A stretch of DNA of 64,000 nucleotides, from NCBI GenBank assembly GCA_944326365.1, contig CALVDR010000004.1, positions 62,001 to 126,000 of the forward strand, written 5' to 3'. Shown in pieces: positions 25,701 to 33,655 of the stretch. Positions within the stretch are counted from its first letter, which is position 1. Each line of letters opens with the position of its first letter. The notes under the pieces are model-generated. The model made no database searches, had not been told where the DNA came from, and saw only the letters and a program-made list of their open reading frames with translations. The position numbers and the translations under genes are program-made. Source of the stretch: an uncultured Bacteroidales bacterium. Lineage in GTDB: Bacteria > Bacteroidota > Bacteroidia > Bacteroidales > UBA932.

Positions 25701-26884
25701 AGTCGCAGATGTCGAAGATCATGAACAACCTTCTGTCAAACGCGATGAAGTTCACTCCTGCAGGCGGATATGTCTCCATGGAGCTTTCTCAGGTGTCAGA
25801 GGACGGTCGTGACATGCTCAGAATAGATGTTTCCGATACCGGTACGGGTATTCCCCAGAGTGACCTGGCCCATATTTTCGACAGATTCTACCAGAGTGAC
25901 AATGCATCCATGTCCACAGGCTCGGGAATAGGCCTGAGTCTGGTGAAGCAGTATGCCGAAATGCATGGCGGACGTGTGGACGTGTCTTCCGAAGTGGGCA
26001 AGGGAACGGTATTCAGTGTCCGGATTCCTATGGACCTGAAGGTCTCTGACGGTCCGGAATCCTCATCGGCCCGCACGGACGTACCGTCCCGGGACAATGC
26101 TGCGGAATCCTCCGCTGCCGGAAGCGGAATGCCTGTCGTGATGATAGTGGATGACAACCGGGATTTCCTTTCATATATGGTATCAGAACTTTCCGGGCAT
26201 TTCAATGTAGTTCCGGCTTCCGGAGGGGAGTCATGCCTGGAAAAGCTGCACAAGGTACAGCCGGATGTCCTGGTCAGCGATGTGATGATGCCTGGAATGG
26301 ACGGTTTCGAACTGACCAGGCGCGTGAAGAACGATATCGAGACTTCACATATCCCGGTGATACTCCTGACAGCGCGGACTTCGGACGATATCCGGCTTGA
26401 AGGCTACGAGACAGGCGCTGACGCTTATCTTACGAAGCCGTTCAAAATGGATATTCTGGAAGCGCGGATACGGAATCTGATAGATGAAAGGCAGCGGAGG
26501 ATTTCATCTTTCTCCGCCAGCGCCGAAATCAGGCCGGCAAACGTGGCGGTGAATACTCTGGACGAGAAACTGATGGACGGAATCATGGAATCCATACAGA
26601 AGAATATGGACAATCCGGATTATTCCGTAGAGGAACTTTCTTCCGACGTGAACATGCACAGAATGAATCTGTACAGGAAGCTGCAGTCTCTGGTGGGCAT
26701 GACTCCGTCGGAATTCATCAGGACGATACGACTGAAAAAGGCCGCGCAGATACTTTCCGAACGGCCGGACATTTCCATCTCCGAACTGGCTGACATGGTC
26801 GGCTTCAATACTCCAAAATACCTTACACGCTATTTCAAGGAGATGTTCGGCTGCACGCCTTCACAATATGCCGGGAAATTATAG
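22781..26884 (+). CDS. Hybrid two-component system regulator (HTCS)
   Basis: This 1367-residue inner-membrane protein fuses sensor kinase and response regulator and controls glycan-use genes. A signal peptide (IIFLTVLGILCLPGSAS) leads to a periplasmic two-component propeller sensor of about residues 30-740 (repeats such as DDLWVGTARSGVSLVD and GGIWIATLAEGLLFW). A Y_Y_Y domain follows at about 750-805, a single transmembrane helix at about 815-837, a coiled coil, HisKA with phospho-accepting H871 (FFTNISHELRTPLT), and HATPase (SGIGLSLVKQYAEMHGG). A receiver with D1167 (LVSDVMMPG) and an AraC-type helix-turn-helix from about residue 1275 complete it. Its divergent position makes the GH97-GH28-lyase-GH43-GH88 operon the likely target. 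A run of nine G at 24901-24909 lies in frame at codons 707-710. Confidence 0.95.
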   Translation: MKIRCHAIIFLTVLGILCLPGSASSSSVHTDGYLFRMLDTSSGLPDNNVRNMTMLPDGLMCIQTSTMLNLYNGASCKSYKYNPINIPYTEYSGLNNSYFDRTENLLWCTSRDHIWIFNLNTRSFEYDITDRLSRFGLDSGGISNFFIDSADNYWVVTSDTRLFRCDRSAGVAEAVELPAEMQGPVLMAQSGNRLWLLSINGILAEYDLSLKTVRNSIKVLTDNAAGQEASRMDMVITSEGNVWVMYDHCLAYYDRESGAADYMSGILEGDSDLYTTIAIDRQDDLWVGTARSGVSLVDGDSMEVFTFPYLMQMNGKKIYPHTDISKIYADERGGIWIATLAEGLLFWHKDIYHLHTVNSAALTSGRMPDEGVKCMVEDVDGTVLAGTINGLLRYDPETDSMTVPYPELRNELCISLYRDSRDRIWLGTFYHGAFCIDNGKIRHYTFPETGSAELSYYVETPNLNCVRAFYEDYLGNFWISVYGGVGRFDTEKGTIDMLRDSHPEVTRFMIVRDICDHGDGLLLFSGDNGRFLYSPSEDRVETDMHSVRCYTQSNQAVLDDRGLLWIATSDGLFISDRTSGSVYTVGVSSGLPNDNVISLAVDNMNNIWAATFNSISRIKAIRNDSGYSFFVSNFSEDDGVAAGAFFQNSILKHSGGDIFFGGAHGMTIARPDRLYQETFDISPQISDIVVSGKKLDFSDIGDSGILMGGGSQESSGMTGRRVHLDLSHDESSVSFYFSNLNYINPTHTSYRYILVNFDKAWTEVHSQGLGRAVYTYLQPGDYVFKVYAADNGTDWSRIPAEVSFTIHPPFRKSTVAYILYVMLVAGGVIVGTHLYLHRKRQQILFEKKEELRKQKEELDQMKFRFFTNISHELRTPLTLILLPLESIMKDMKESVLYPKLETMHHNARELLSLVNHLLDFRKLEMGGEKLNPVMGNVAEFAADIVSSFQDAAQKKGVNLTFECGIPGPVMAFDKSQMSKIMNNLLSNAMKFTPAGGYVSMELSQVSEDGRDMLRIDVSDTGTGIPQSDLAHIFDRFYQSDNASMSTGSGIGLSLVKQYAEMHGGRVDVSSEVGKGTVFSVRIPMDLKVSDGPESSSARTDVPSRDNAAESSAAGSGMPVVMIVDDNRDFLSYMVSELSGHFNVVPASGGESCLEKLHKVQPDVLVSDVMMPGMDGFELTRRVKNDIETSHIPVILLTARTSDDIRLEGYETGADAYLTKPFKMDILEARIRNLIDERQRRISSFSASAEIRPANVAVNTLDEKLMDGIMESIQKNMDNPDYSVEELSSDVNMHRMNLYRKLQSLVGMTPSEFIRTIRLKKAAQILSERPDISISELADMVGFNTPKYLTRYFKEMFGCTPSQYAGKL
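24901..24909 (+). repeat. Nine-G homopolymer inside the HTCS reading frame
   Basis: Codons 707-710 read ATG GGG GGG GGT, giving nine consecutive G. The tract falls in the linker between the last propeller strands and the Y_Y_Y domain. Gain or loss of one G would frameshift the protein ahead of its transmembrane and kinase parts and so switch the regulator off. Poly-G tracts of this length are classic slippage sites, but they are also a common place for sequencing length errors. Confidence 0.9.
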
Positions 26885-26892
26885 TATCTTTG
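26885..26892 (+). promoter_or_regulatory. Candidate -7 box for the lolD-trmN6 operon
   Basis: TATCTTTG matches TAnnTTTG and begins at the base after the HTCS stop codon, 29 bases ahead of the lolD ATG. The preceding 25 bases lie inside the HTCS coding end and lack a good TTTG, so promoter strength is uncertain. Confidence 0.5.
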
Positions 26893-26921
26893 CCCCGTCA
26901 TAATATCAAACCGTTCGGAGC

Positions 26922-27590
26922 ATGCAGACGATAATAGAAGCCAGAGGCATAGAGAAATCTTTCGGGACGCTGAAAGTCCTGAAAGGCATTGACCTGACGG
27001 TCTCGAAATCGGAAGTCCTGTCCATCATGGGTGCTTCAGGTGCAGGAAAGTCCACTCTCCTTCAGATATTGGGCACGCTTTCCACGCCTGATGCAGGTTC
27101 CCTGAGCATAGGCGGGATAGATGTCCTGCGTCTGAACAGCCGTCTCCTGTCGGCTTTCCGGAATACGAAAGTGGGTTTCGTCTTCCAGTTCCATCATCTT
27201 CTGCCTGAATTCACTGCGCTGGAGAACATAATGATTCCGGCCCTTATCGCCGGGAAGTCCCGGACGGAAGCCCGGACGGAAGCAGAGGCCCTCCTTTCGG
27301 AGCTCGGACTTGCGGAACGTGCCGCGCACAAGCCTTCGGAGCTTTCTGGCGGCGAACAGCAGAGGGTCGCCATCGCCAGGGCATTGATAAACCATCCGGA
27401 CGTGATATTCGCCGATGAGCCTTCCGGGAATCTGGACAGCGTCACGAAACAGGAGCTTCACGGCCTTTTCTTCAAACTCCGTGAAACACATGGACAGACA
27501 TTCGTCATAGTCACTCACGATCCGGAACTTTCCGCCCTCTGTGACAGAAGCCTGTTCATGCGTGACGGGCAGTTCACGGATGCCGTATGA
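26922..27590 (+). CDS. lolD: Lipoprotein-releasing ABC transporter ATPase LolD
   Basis: This is the cytoplasmic ATPase of the LolCDE-type complex that extracts lipoproteins from the inner membrane for transport to the outer membrane. All ABC motifs are visible in 222 residues: Walker [10 protein letters not shown], the Q-loop in [14 protein letters not shown], signature [15 protein letters not shown], Walker [14 protein letters not shown], and H-loop VIVTHD. The [15 protein letters not shown] segment is characteristic of the LolD/MacB group, and the length fits a free-standing LolD. The permease is not adjacent. The gene overlaps trmN6 by four bases (ATGA), so the two are translationally coupled. 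Confidence 0.87.
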   Translation: MQTIIEARGIEKSFGTLKVLKGIDLTVSKSEVLSIMGASGAGKSTLLQILGTLSTPDAGSLSIGGIDVLRLNSRLLSAFRNTKVGFVFQFHHLLPEFTALENIMIPALIAGKSRTEARTEAEALLSELGLAERAAHKPSELSGGEQQRVAIARALINHPDVIFADEPSGNLDSVTKQELHGLFFKLRETHGQTFVIVTHDPELSALCDRSLFMRDGQFTDAV

Positions 27591-28369
27591 GTGTCTTCCG
27601 TTTCCGCCGCTTTTCCGTAGAGAATGTGGAATCCGCCATGAAGGTCAACACGGACGGAGTCCTTCTCGGTGCGCTGATGACCGTACGTTCTTCCGACAGG
27701 AAATGTCTTGACGTGGGGACGGGTACAGGCACGATAGCGCTTATGGCTGCGCAAAGGCTTTCTGATATCACCGTACGGGAATCCGCCGAAGGCATTGCAC
27801 CGTCAGGTGCCGGGGTACGGGATGTCTCTGCCGTAATTTTCGGAATAGACATCGACGGGGCGTCAGCCAGGGAGGCCGGGCGGAATTTTGCGGCATCGCC
27901 CTGGCCGGGAATGCTGGCGGCGGTGCATTCTTCTCTGGAAGATTTCGCGAAGACTCCGGAATGCGACGGCTTCGACCATGTTTTTTCCAATCCCCCGTAC
28001 TATGATCTTTCTCTGGCTGCGCCGGACTTCCGGCGCAATACGGCCAGACATACCGGTTCCCTGTCTTACCGTGAACTTCTCTCTTTTTCCGCCGATTTTC
28101 TGTCCGGAACCGGAATATTGTCGGTAATACTTCCTGCAGATACCGAACTGTGGCTATTCAGGCATGCCAGGATGTCAGGGCTGTATCCTTTCCGTATTGT
28201 CCGTATACGGACTACCGGAAAGAAAAAGCCTTCCCGTATGGTGGCCGAGTTTTCGCGTGTCCGTCCCGAGAGGGACAGCGTGGAGGAGGAACTGCTGACC
28301 ATTCACGACGGTCCGTCATATACTTCCGGATACGCCGAGGTCATGAAGGATTTTTATCTTGATATATGA
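27587..28369 (+). CDS. trmN6: tRNA1(Val) adenine-37 N6-methyltransferase (TrmN6/YfiC)
   Basis: This SAM-dependent enzyme methylates N6 of adenine 37 in tRNA-Val1. The 260-residue protein has the SAM-binding segment [19 protein letters not shown] and the amino-methyltransferase motif [11 protein letters not shown], with the preceding text [25 protein letters not shown] (split: FRFRRFSVE, then [12 protein letters not shown]) diagnostic for this family. A stretch of about 25 residues around 65-90 ([19 protein letters not shown]) looks like a small insertion relative to compact homologues. It overlaps lolD by four bases. There are 141 bases to lepA, which contain that gene's promoter. Confidence 0.87.
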   Translation: MSVFRFRRFSVENVESAMKVNTDGVLLGALMTVRSSDRKCLDVGTGTGTIALMAAQRLSDITVRESAEGIAPSGAGVRDVSAVIFGIDIDGASAREAGRNFAASPWPGMLAAVHSSLEDFAKTPECDGFDHVFSNPPYYDLSLAAPDFRRNTARHTGSLSYRELLSFSADFLSGTGILSVILPADTELWLFRHARMSGLYPFRIVRIRTTGKKKPSRMVAEFSRVRPERDSVEEELLTIHDGPSYTSGYAEVMKDFYLDI

Positions 28370-28442
28370 ATTTCCTGCAGCGGTTTCCTGAAAAGTATTC
28401 CGTGTGGTCCGGCTCTTTGGACGCAAGTTCCGTAAATCTTGT

Positions 28443-28450
28443 TATCTTTG
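28443..28450 (+). promoter_or_regulatory. Candidate lepA promoter (-7 box)
   Basis: TATCTTTG matches the -7 consensus. A TTTG at 28416-28419 could serve as the -33 element, but the gap of 23 bases is slightly longer than usual. The lepA ATG is 60 bases downstream of the box. Confidence 0.5.
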
Positions 28451-28510
28451 CAGATTGCTATATGAAACGGCCCGTTTTAAGGCCACAGATGTCTGACATC
28501 AGGATTGTTT

Positions 28511-30298
28511 ATGAAGAATATCAGGAATTTCTGCATTATTGCGCATATCGACCATGGCAAAAGCACTCTTGCCGACCGCATGATAGAGATTACGAAGACT
28601 CTGGCAGCCCGTGACATGGAGTCCCAGGTGCTGGATTCCATGGATCTGGAGAAGGAAAAGGGTATCACGATAAAGAGCCATGCCATACAGATGGACTATG
28701 TCCATAAGGGGGAGAAGTACACCCTGAATCTTATAGATACCCCGGGGCATGTGGATTTTTCATATGAAGTGTCCCGCGCCATCGCTTCGTGTGAGGGTGC
28801 CCTTCTGGTGGTGGATGCTACGCAAGGTATCCAGGCCCAGACCATCTCGAACCTTTATCTCGCGATAGAGCATGATCTGGAGATTATCCCGGTCCTGAAC
28901 AAGATAGATGTGGATTCCGCCATGGTGGACGTGGTGACCGACCAGGTGGTGGACCTGCTGGGGTGCAGGCCGGAGGATGTGCTCTGTGCATCAGGGAAGA
29001 CCGGACAGGGCGTCCCTGAGATTCTGGATGCCATAGTCGAGCGCATTCCTGCCCCCAAAGGGGATCCTGACGCTCCGCTGCAGGCTCTCATCTTCGATTC
29101 AGTGTTCAATTCCTTCCGGGGAATCATCGCTTATTTCAAGGTAGTGAACGGTACTCTGAAGTCCGGTGACAAGGTGAAGTTCTTCAATACGGGGAAAATC
29201 TATGATGCAGATGAGGTCGGGGTCCTGAAGATGAAGCTTGATCCGCGTGCGGAGATTCCGTGCGGAAGCGTAGGCTATATCATTTCCGGTATCAAGACGG
29301 CTTCGGAAGTGAAAGTCGGTGACACCATCACCCATGTCGAAAACCCGTGCCGCGAGGCCATAGCAGGGTTCGAGGAAGTCAAGCCGATGCTGTTTGCGGG
29401 TGTGTATCCTGTGGAGACAGACCAGTATGAGGAACTGAGGTCTTCTCTGGAGAAGCTGCAGCTGAACGATGCGTCCCTGGTCTTCGAACCTGAATCGTCA
29501 CTGGCTCTGGGCTTCGGTTTCCGCTGCGGTTTCCTGGGCCTGCTTCATCTGGAGATAATACAGGAAAGACTCTACAGGGAGTTCAACATGGATGTGGTCA
29601 CTACCGTGCCGAACGTTTCTTACAAAGTATATACGACACAGGGTGAAGTCGTAGATGTCCACAATCCTTCAGGACTTCCGGCGCCTACGCTCATCGCCAG
29701 GATCGAGGAACCTTACATCAGGGCACAGGTCATATCGAAGTCCGAGTTTTACGGGCCTATAATGAAACTCTGTCTCGACAAGAGAGGGACGCTGATAAAC
29801 CAGCATTACATCACGTCGGACAGGCTTGAACTGACTTATGAGATGCCTCTTTCTGAAATAGTCTTCGACTTCTATGACAAACTGAAATCAATATCGAAAG
29901 GGTACGCCTCATTCGACTATCATCTTATCGGCTTCAAGGAAGCGAAGCTGGTCAAACTGGACATTCTGCTGAACGGAGACCCTGCGGATGCCTTGTCCAG
30001 CCTGATTCACGCCGACCATGCCTATGATTTCGGACGGAAAATATGCGAGAAATTGAAGGAGCTTATCCCGCGCCAGCAGTTCGATGTCGCCATCCAGGCG
30101 GCCATAGGGGCGAAAATCATTGCCAGGGAAACGGTCAAGGCCGTAAGGAAGGATGTGACTGCGAAATGTTATGGCGGCGATATTTCGAGAAAACGCAAAC
30201 TGCTCGAAAAACAGAAGCAGGGAAAGAAGCGCATGCGCCAGATAGGGACAGTGGAAGTGCCGCAGAGCGCCTTCATGGCTGTGCTGAAACTTGACTGA
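28511..30298 (+). CDS. lepA: Elongation factor 4 (LepA), ribosome back-translocase GTPase
   Basis: This translational GTPase binds stalled ribosomes and promotes back-translocation. The protein (595 residues from the ATG at 28511) has the P-loop [10 protein letters not shown], switch [17 protein letters not shown], the guanine-specificity motif NKID, and the LepA-specific C-terminal domain ending in [19 protein letters not shown]-like text (visible as [17 protein letters not shown]). I choose 28511 over the in-frame TTG at 28505 because AGGA at 28501-28504 sits six bases ahead of the ATG. A strong terminator hairpin follows at 30341-30371. Confidence 0.97.
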   Translation: MKNIRNFCIIAHIDHGKSTLADRMIEITKTLAARDMESQVLDSMDLEKEKGITIKSHAIQMDYVHKGEKYTLNLIDTPGHVDFSYEVSRAIASCEGALLVVDATQGIQAQTISNLYLAIEHDLEIIPVLNKIDVDSAMVDVVTDQVVDLLGCRPEDVLCASGKTGQGVPEILDAIVERIPAPKGDPDAPLQALIFDSVFNSFRGIIAYFKVVNGTLKSGDKVKFFNTGKIYDADEVGVLKMKLDPRAEIPCGSVGYIISGIKTASEVKVGDTITHVENPCREAIAGFEEVKPMLFAGVYPVETDQYEELRSSLEKLQLNDASLVFEPESSLALGFGFRCGFLGLLHLEIIQERLYREFNMDVVTTVPNVSYKVYTTQGEVVDVHNPSGLPAPTLIARIEEPYIRAQVISKSEFYGPIMKLCLDKRGTLINQHYITSDRLELTYEMPLSEIVFDFYDKLKSISKGYASFDYHLIGFKEAKLVKLDILLNGDPADALSSLIHADHAYDFGRKICEKLKELIPRQQFDVAIQAAIGAKIIARETVKAVRKDVTAKCYGGDISRKRKLLEKQKQGKKRMRQIGTVEVPQSAFMAVLKLD

Positions 30299-30340
30299 TC
30301 CGCGACGGTTACGCGTCTGGTCCCGGAGGCACTGGAAAAC

Positions 30341-30371
30341 AAAACGGGTTGTCCTCGCGACAACCCGTTTT
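30341..30371 (+). terminator. Rho-independent terminator after lepA
   Basis: AAAACGGGTTGTC (30341-30353) pairs perfectly with GACAACCCGTTTT (30359-30371) around a five-base loop. The 13-bp stem is followed by TAATTCT. Because the stem begins with A4 and ends with T4 it could act on both strands. Confidence 0.85.
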
Positions 30372-30374
30372 AAT

Positions 30375-30427
30375 TCTGTGGGAACGGGACATATTGCACA
30401 CTTTCCCGTTCAAGATATCTCCACAGA
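30375..30427. other. Nested hairpin between the lepA terminator and menA
   Basis: TCTGTGG (30375-30381) pairs with CCACAGA (30421-30427), enclosing GAACGGG (30382-30388) paired with CCCGTTC (30405-30411). The two stems stack with a one-sided nine-base bulge and a 16-base loop. The remaining gap 30428-30540 is GT-rich and featureless apart from this. A menA leader structure or a small RNA are both possible. No known riboswitch was recognised. Confidence 0.45.
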
Positions 30428-30540
30428 AAGAGACGAATAAGATTCTTAACCGGAAACAAAGATCGCCTCTTTCACTGTCATGCGGGTTGTTTGCGATGTT
30501 GTTTTATGTGTTGTTTTAGATGTTGTATGTTGTTGTAGTC

Positions 30541-31455
30541 ATGAAAAATTTAAAGCCATATGTTACTGCCATGCGGCTAAGGACCCTTCCCCAGTCTCTG
30601 GCCGGAGTTTCTCTCGGTCTGCTTCTCGCTGTCGCCGACTATGAAGTGGATTTGTGGACGGCGGTCTTCACTTTGCTGACCGCTGTATTCCTGCAGATAC
30701 TCTCGAATACTTCAAACGAACTCGGCGATTTCCTGAAAGGTACGGACAGATCGGCTGACCGGCAGGGACCGGCCTATACGCTTACCGAAGGTCTGATATC
30801 CGAGAAAGGCTACAGGACGATGGTCTGGTCGTATGCCGCCCTTTCCGCTGCCAGCGGCCTGGCCATGGTATGGTTTTCTTTCGGGACATTCTTCAGTTAT
30901 GGGGCGATTATCACGCTTTTCATGGGTGTAATGGCCATTTCCGCCGCGATGAGATATACTCTGGGAAAGAATCCGTACGGATACCGGGGCTACGGTGACC
31001 TGAACGTTTTCATCTATTTCGGTATCGTCTCTGTCCTCGGTTCGTATTTCGTGGCGGCCCATGTGATTCCGAACTGGTATCTCATCCTTCCGGCCGTGTC
31101 GGTCGGGTGTCTGAGCACTGCCGTGCTTAATGTGAACAATATACGCGATATCGAAAGCGACTCGCTGACCAGACGTACCATTCCTGTCAGGATAGGGGAG
31201 CGTAACGCGAAAATCTATCACATATTCCTGGTATGTGCCGGATGGGCTGCGATGACAGGCTATACCTGTGTCAGGATCTTTGACTGGTGGCATTATCTTT
31301 ACGTGCTTACCCTGCCCCTTTTCATCATTCATCTGGTGAAGGTCTGGCGTCTGTCAGGCAGGGCTCTGGATCCGCAGCTCCCGCTTCTGGTGACAAGCAC
31401 ATTCCTCTTTTCGGTTCTCGCCGGGTTCGGCTTTGCCGCGTTTCTGGTCATCTGA
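30541..31455 (+). CDS. menA: 1,4-dihydroxy-2-naphthoate polyprenyltransferase (MenA)
   Basis: This membrane enzyme prenylates and decarboxylates 1,4-dihydroxy-2-naphthoate to give demethylmenaquinone. The 304-residue version from 30541 (MKNLKPYVTAMRLRTLPQSL) is preferred over the frame start at 30520, which adds seven hydrophobic residues. Prenyltransferase features are the first aspartate-rich motif, here NTSNELGDFLKGTDRSADR, and the second, NNIRDIESDSLTRRTIPVR, plus about eight hydrophobic helices. The next step in the pathway is encoded by menG, which runs towards this gene and overlaps it tail to tail by eight bases. Confidence 0.93.
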   Translation: MKNLKPYVTAMRLRTLPQSLAGVSLGLLLAVADYEVDLWTAVFTLLTAVFLQILSNTSNELGDFLKGTDRSADRQGPAYTLTEGLISEKGYRTMVWSYAALSAASGLAMVWFSFGTFFSYGAIITLFMGVMAISAAMRYTLGKNPYGYRGYGDLNVFIYFGIVSVLGSYFVAAHVIPNWYLILPAVSVGCLSTAVLNVNNIRDIESDSLTRRTIPVRIGERNAKIYHIFLVCAGWAAMTGYTCVRIFDWWHYLYVLTLPLFIIHLVKVWRLSGRALDPQLPLLVTSTFLFSVLAGFGFAAFLVI

Positions 31456-32149
31456 TGCCTGTGAACATCCTGCAGATGCCGAAAGTCAGGGATCTGCATG
31501 CAACTTCCCTGAAACCGGCGGACTGCATCATGCTGCAGAATCGCTCCGGCCGGGGGAATCTGAGTACTGATGCGGGGAGATATCTGTAGGCGGCCTTGTC
31601 TCCGGAAACCATACCTCCTATGGCTGGCAGGATGTGGAGAAAATACAGTTTGTAGAGGAACCGGAGTATGGGGTTCCCGGGTACGGAAAGTTCAAGAATG
31701 ACCAGTTTCCCGTTCTGTTTCAGGACTCTGCGCATTTCACGGAGCCCTTTCTCCAGATGTTCGAAATTCCTCACTCCGAAAGCCACGGATACCCTGTCGA
31801 AGCTCTCATCAGGGTATTTCAGGTTTTCGCAGTCTCCGTATTCAAGATGTATTTTGTCGTCAAGCCCGGCTGCGACTGTCTTTTCGCGGCCGACGGCCAG
31901 CATTTTTTCCGAAATGTCGGCACCTGTGACCCTGCTGCCGGGAGCTGCCGCTCCGGCAATGCCGATGGCAAAGTCTCCTGTCCCGCAGGCCACGTCCAGT
32001 ATCTCCAGTGCAGTGCCGCCGCCGGTTATTTCCCTGACAGCCTTTTTCCTCCAGCTCTTGTCTATGTCCAGGGACAATATGTGGTTCAGTCTGTCGTAAT
32101 TTCCGGCGATGCTGTCAAACATCTTCTGTACATTCTCTTTCTTCGGCAT
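31448..32149 (-). CDS. menG: Demethylmenaquinone methyltransferase (MenG/UbiE)
   Basis: This SAM-dependent enzyme carries out the last step of menaquinone synthesis. The family lead is visible as MFDSIAGNYDRLNHILSLDIDKSWR, seen in two parts (MFDSIAGNYDRLNH, then LSLDIDKSWRKKA). The SAM site is LDVACGTGDFAIGIA, and the UbiE signature YRYLPASVLRFP lies near the C-terminus. I use the ATG at 32149 (MPKKENVQKMFDS), giving 233 residues; 32161 is a possible alternative adding four residues. The gene is convergent with menA, overlapping by eight bases, so transcription of one may interfere with the other. It is separated from yidD by the repeat block at 32167-32319. Confidence 0.93.
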   Translation of the reverse strand: MPKKENVQKMFDSIAGNYDRLNHILSLDIDKSWRKKAVREITGGGTALEILDVACGTGDFAIGIAGAAAPGSRVTGADISEKMLAVGREKTVAAGLDDKIHLEYGDCENLKYPDESFDRVSVAFGVRNFEHLEKGLREMRRVLKQNGKLVILELSVPGNPILRFLYKLYFLHILPAIGGMVSGDKAAYRYLPASVLRFPRPERFCSMMQSAGFREVACRSLTFGICRMFTGIR

Positions 32150-32166
32150 AATAAAAATCATTGATA

Positions 32167-32319
32167 ATGGGTCTCCTGACCCTGTGCCTTAGCCCTCAGT
32201 CATTAACAAGTCACGGCGTGACCGCGACTGGAAGGAGCGAAATCCCCCTAATAGGGGGCTGGGGGTTAGGATGGGTCTCCTGACCCTGTGCCTTAGCTGA
32301 AAGCTAAGGCACAGGGTCA
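32167..32319. repeat. Direct-repeat-flanked hairpin block between menG and yidD
   Basis: A 26-base direct repeat occurs at 32167-32192 and 32271-32296 (it contains GGGTCTCCTGACCCTGTG). Between the copies lies a 78-base insert carrying the module TCCCCCTAATAGGGGG (about 32242-32257), which also occurs in the repeat at 35480-35772. The second copy continues into an 18-bp perfect hairpin: TGACCCTGTGCCTTAGCT (32281-32298) pairs with AGCTAAGGCACAGGGTCA (32302-32319). The last codons and stop of yidD lie inside this hairpin. Confidence 0.75.
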
Positions 32320-32552
32320 TAGCCGCTCCCTCCCCACGGATGACACCGCAGAATCCTCCTCACCGTCAGGTACATCCCCTTGAACGGACCATACTTCCTG
32401 AAAGCCTCCAGCGCATATTCCGAACATGTAGGCGTGAACCTGCATGCCGGCGGCGTGAAAGGCGAGATGCATTTCCTGTAGAAAAGTATCAGGAATACAA
32501 AAGGGAAAACCGCGGCCCTTTTCAATATGTCCTTAACTTTTCCCCTGTCCAT
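32304..32552 (-). CDS. yidD: Membrane protein insertion efficiency factor YidD
   Basis: This 82-residue membrane-associated protein is thought to help YidC-dependent insertion. The family signature is clear: [23 protein letters not shown] and [18 protein letters not shown] (the first seen as [12 protein letters not shown] then [14 protein letters not shown]). The gene begins inside the end of rnpA (20-base overlap), the usual rnpA-yidD order. Its final codons, YDPVP and stop, lie in the 18-bp hairpin at 32281-32319, so a repeat sequence supplies or duplicates the gene end. Confidence 0.95.
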   Translation of the reverse strand: MDRGKVKDILKRAAVFPFVFLILFYRKCISPFTPPACRFTPTCSEYALEAFRKYGPFKGMYLTVRRILRCHPWGGSGYDPVP

Positions 32553-32913
32553 GCCCCACTTCCTTGATTATCTGTCCTACAGTGGAGAAAATCTCTTCAC
32601 TGCCACATATTTCCCTGCTGTTGTATATGAAAAGAATGTCGGCCCCCTTCTCACGTCTGCCGAGATGTTTCTGCAGCCTGTAGCTTTCCCTTATGCGACG
32701 TTTCAGAAGATTCCTTTTTACTGCCCTTTTGAACAGTTTTTTGGGAACCGAAATCATGATTCTGCTGTATGGAAGGCCGTTGTCCGGTATGAAGCAGTAC
32801 CTGAACCTTCGGCATGAACGGAACTTGCCCTTGGCCAGAAGCCTGGCAATGTCTTTCTTGCCATGCAGTCTTTCTTCCTTCCGGAAAGTGAACCGCTGGA
32901 TAGGCTCTTCCAT
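32533..32913 (-). CDS. rnpA: Ribonuclease P protein component
   Basis: This is the protein subunit of RNase P, which matures the 5' end of tRNAs. The 126 residues contain the RNR-type signature in [20 protein letters not shown], preceded by the usual [20 protein letters not shown]. The gene abuts hemD (hemD stop at 32914, rnpA start at 32913) and overlaps yidD downstream, so the chain DUF4271-hemD-rnpA-yidD looks like one transcript. The sequence is complete. Confidence 0.95.
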   Translation of the reverse strand: MEEPIQRFTFRKEERLHGKKDIARLLAKGKFRSCRRFRYCFIPDNGLPYSRIMISVPKKLFKRAVKRNLLKRRIRESYRLQKHLGRREKGADILFIYNSREICGSEEIFSTVGQIIKEVGHGQGKS

Positions 32914-33654
32914 CTATTCACCCTTTTCCAGATAGAGCTCGATGGCCTTTGCCACAGACGGGGCGGTCGCTGTCGGTGCGGAGATTTCTATCTCAAGTCC
33001 TGCGTCCGACATCGCCTTGACCACGGATTTCCCGTATGATACGAATCTGATATTTTCCTGCTTGAAGTCCGGAAAATTCTCGAAAAGGGATTTTACGTCT
33101 GACGGATTGTAGAGCACTATCATGTCATAGTCTGACGGAGTGACGCTATTGAGGTCGCGCGAGACTGACTTCACGAACATTGCACTCTTGAAATCAAGTC
33201 CGTTCTGCTCGAACACCCTGGTGATGTCGTTGTTCGTGGAGTCGGAGGTGGCTATCAGGAATTTCTCGCCCTTATGTTTTGTCCCTATAAGGGAAATGAG
33301 CGATGACGGAGTGCCGTCGCCATAGAAAATCTTCCGCTTGCGGTATACGATATGTTTCTGAAGATACATCGCTACCGCTTCGGTAGTGCAGAAGTATTTC
33401 ATCGTTTCCGGAATCTTGACTCTCAGTTCGTTGCAGAGATGGAAAAACGCATCTATGGTCGATCTGGCCGAAAATACTATGGCGGTATGGTCGAGAATGT
33501 TCACTCTCTGGCCTCTGAATTCCCTGGAGGAGAGAGGCTCTATCGAAAAGAAAGGGACAAAATCGAAATTGACCCCGTATTTCGCAGTTATCTCCGAATA
33601 TGGGGAGTTCGCTTTCGGAGGCTGCTGTGAAATAAGAATGTTCCTTACAGTCAT
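32914..33654 (-). CDS. hemD: Uroporphyrinogen-III synthase (HemD)
   Basis: This cytoplasmic tetrapyrrole enzyme closes hydroxymethylbilane with ring-D inversion. Sequence conservation in the family is low, but the 246-residue two-lobe pattern is recognisable: FDFVPFFSIEPLSSREFR, IVFSARSTIDAFFHL, KYFCTTEAVAMYL, and YDMIVLYNPSDVKSLFENF. The neighbour DUF4271 gene upstream and rnpA downstream form the usual Bacteroidota arrangement, which raises confidence. A -7-like box lies inside the DUF4271 gene end (33711-33718), so hemD-rnpA-yidD may also be transcribed separately. Confidence 0.87.
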   Translation of the reverse strand: MTVRNILISQQPPKANSPYSEITAKYGVNFDFVPFFSIEPLSSREFRGQRVNILDHTAIVFSARSTIDAFFHLCNELRVKIPETMKYFCTTEAVAMYLQKHIVYRKRKIFYGDGTPSSLISLIGTKHKGEKFLIATSDSTNNDITRVFEQNGLDFKSAMFVKSVSRDLNSVTPSDYDMIVLYNPSDVKSLFENFPDFKQENIRFVSYGKSVVKAMSDAGLEIEISAPTATAPSVAKAIELYLEKGE

Positions 33655-33655
33655 A

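Noticed and set aside
28505-28510. TTG at 28505 as the lepA start
   Set aside because: AGGA at 28501-28504 is too close to 28505 and well spaced for the ATG at 28511.
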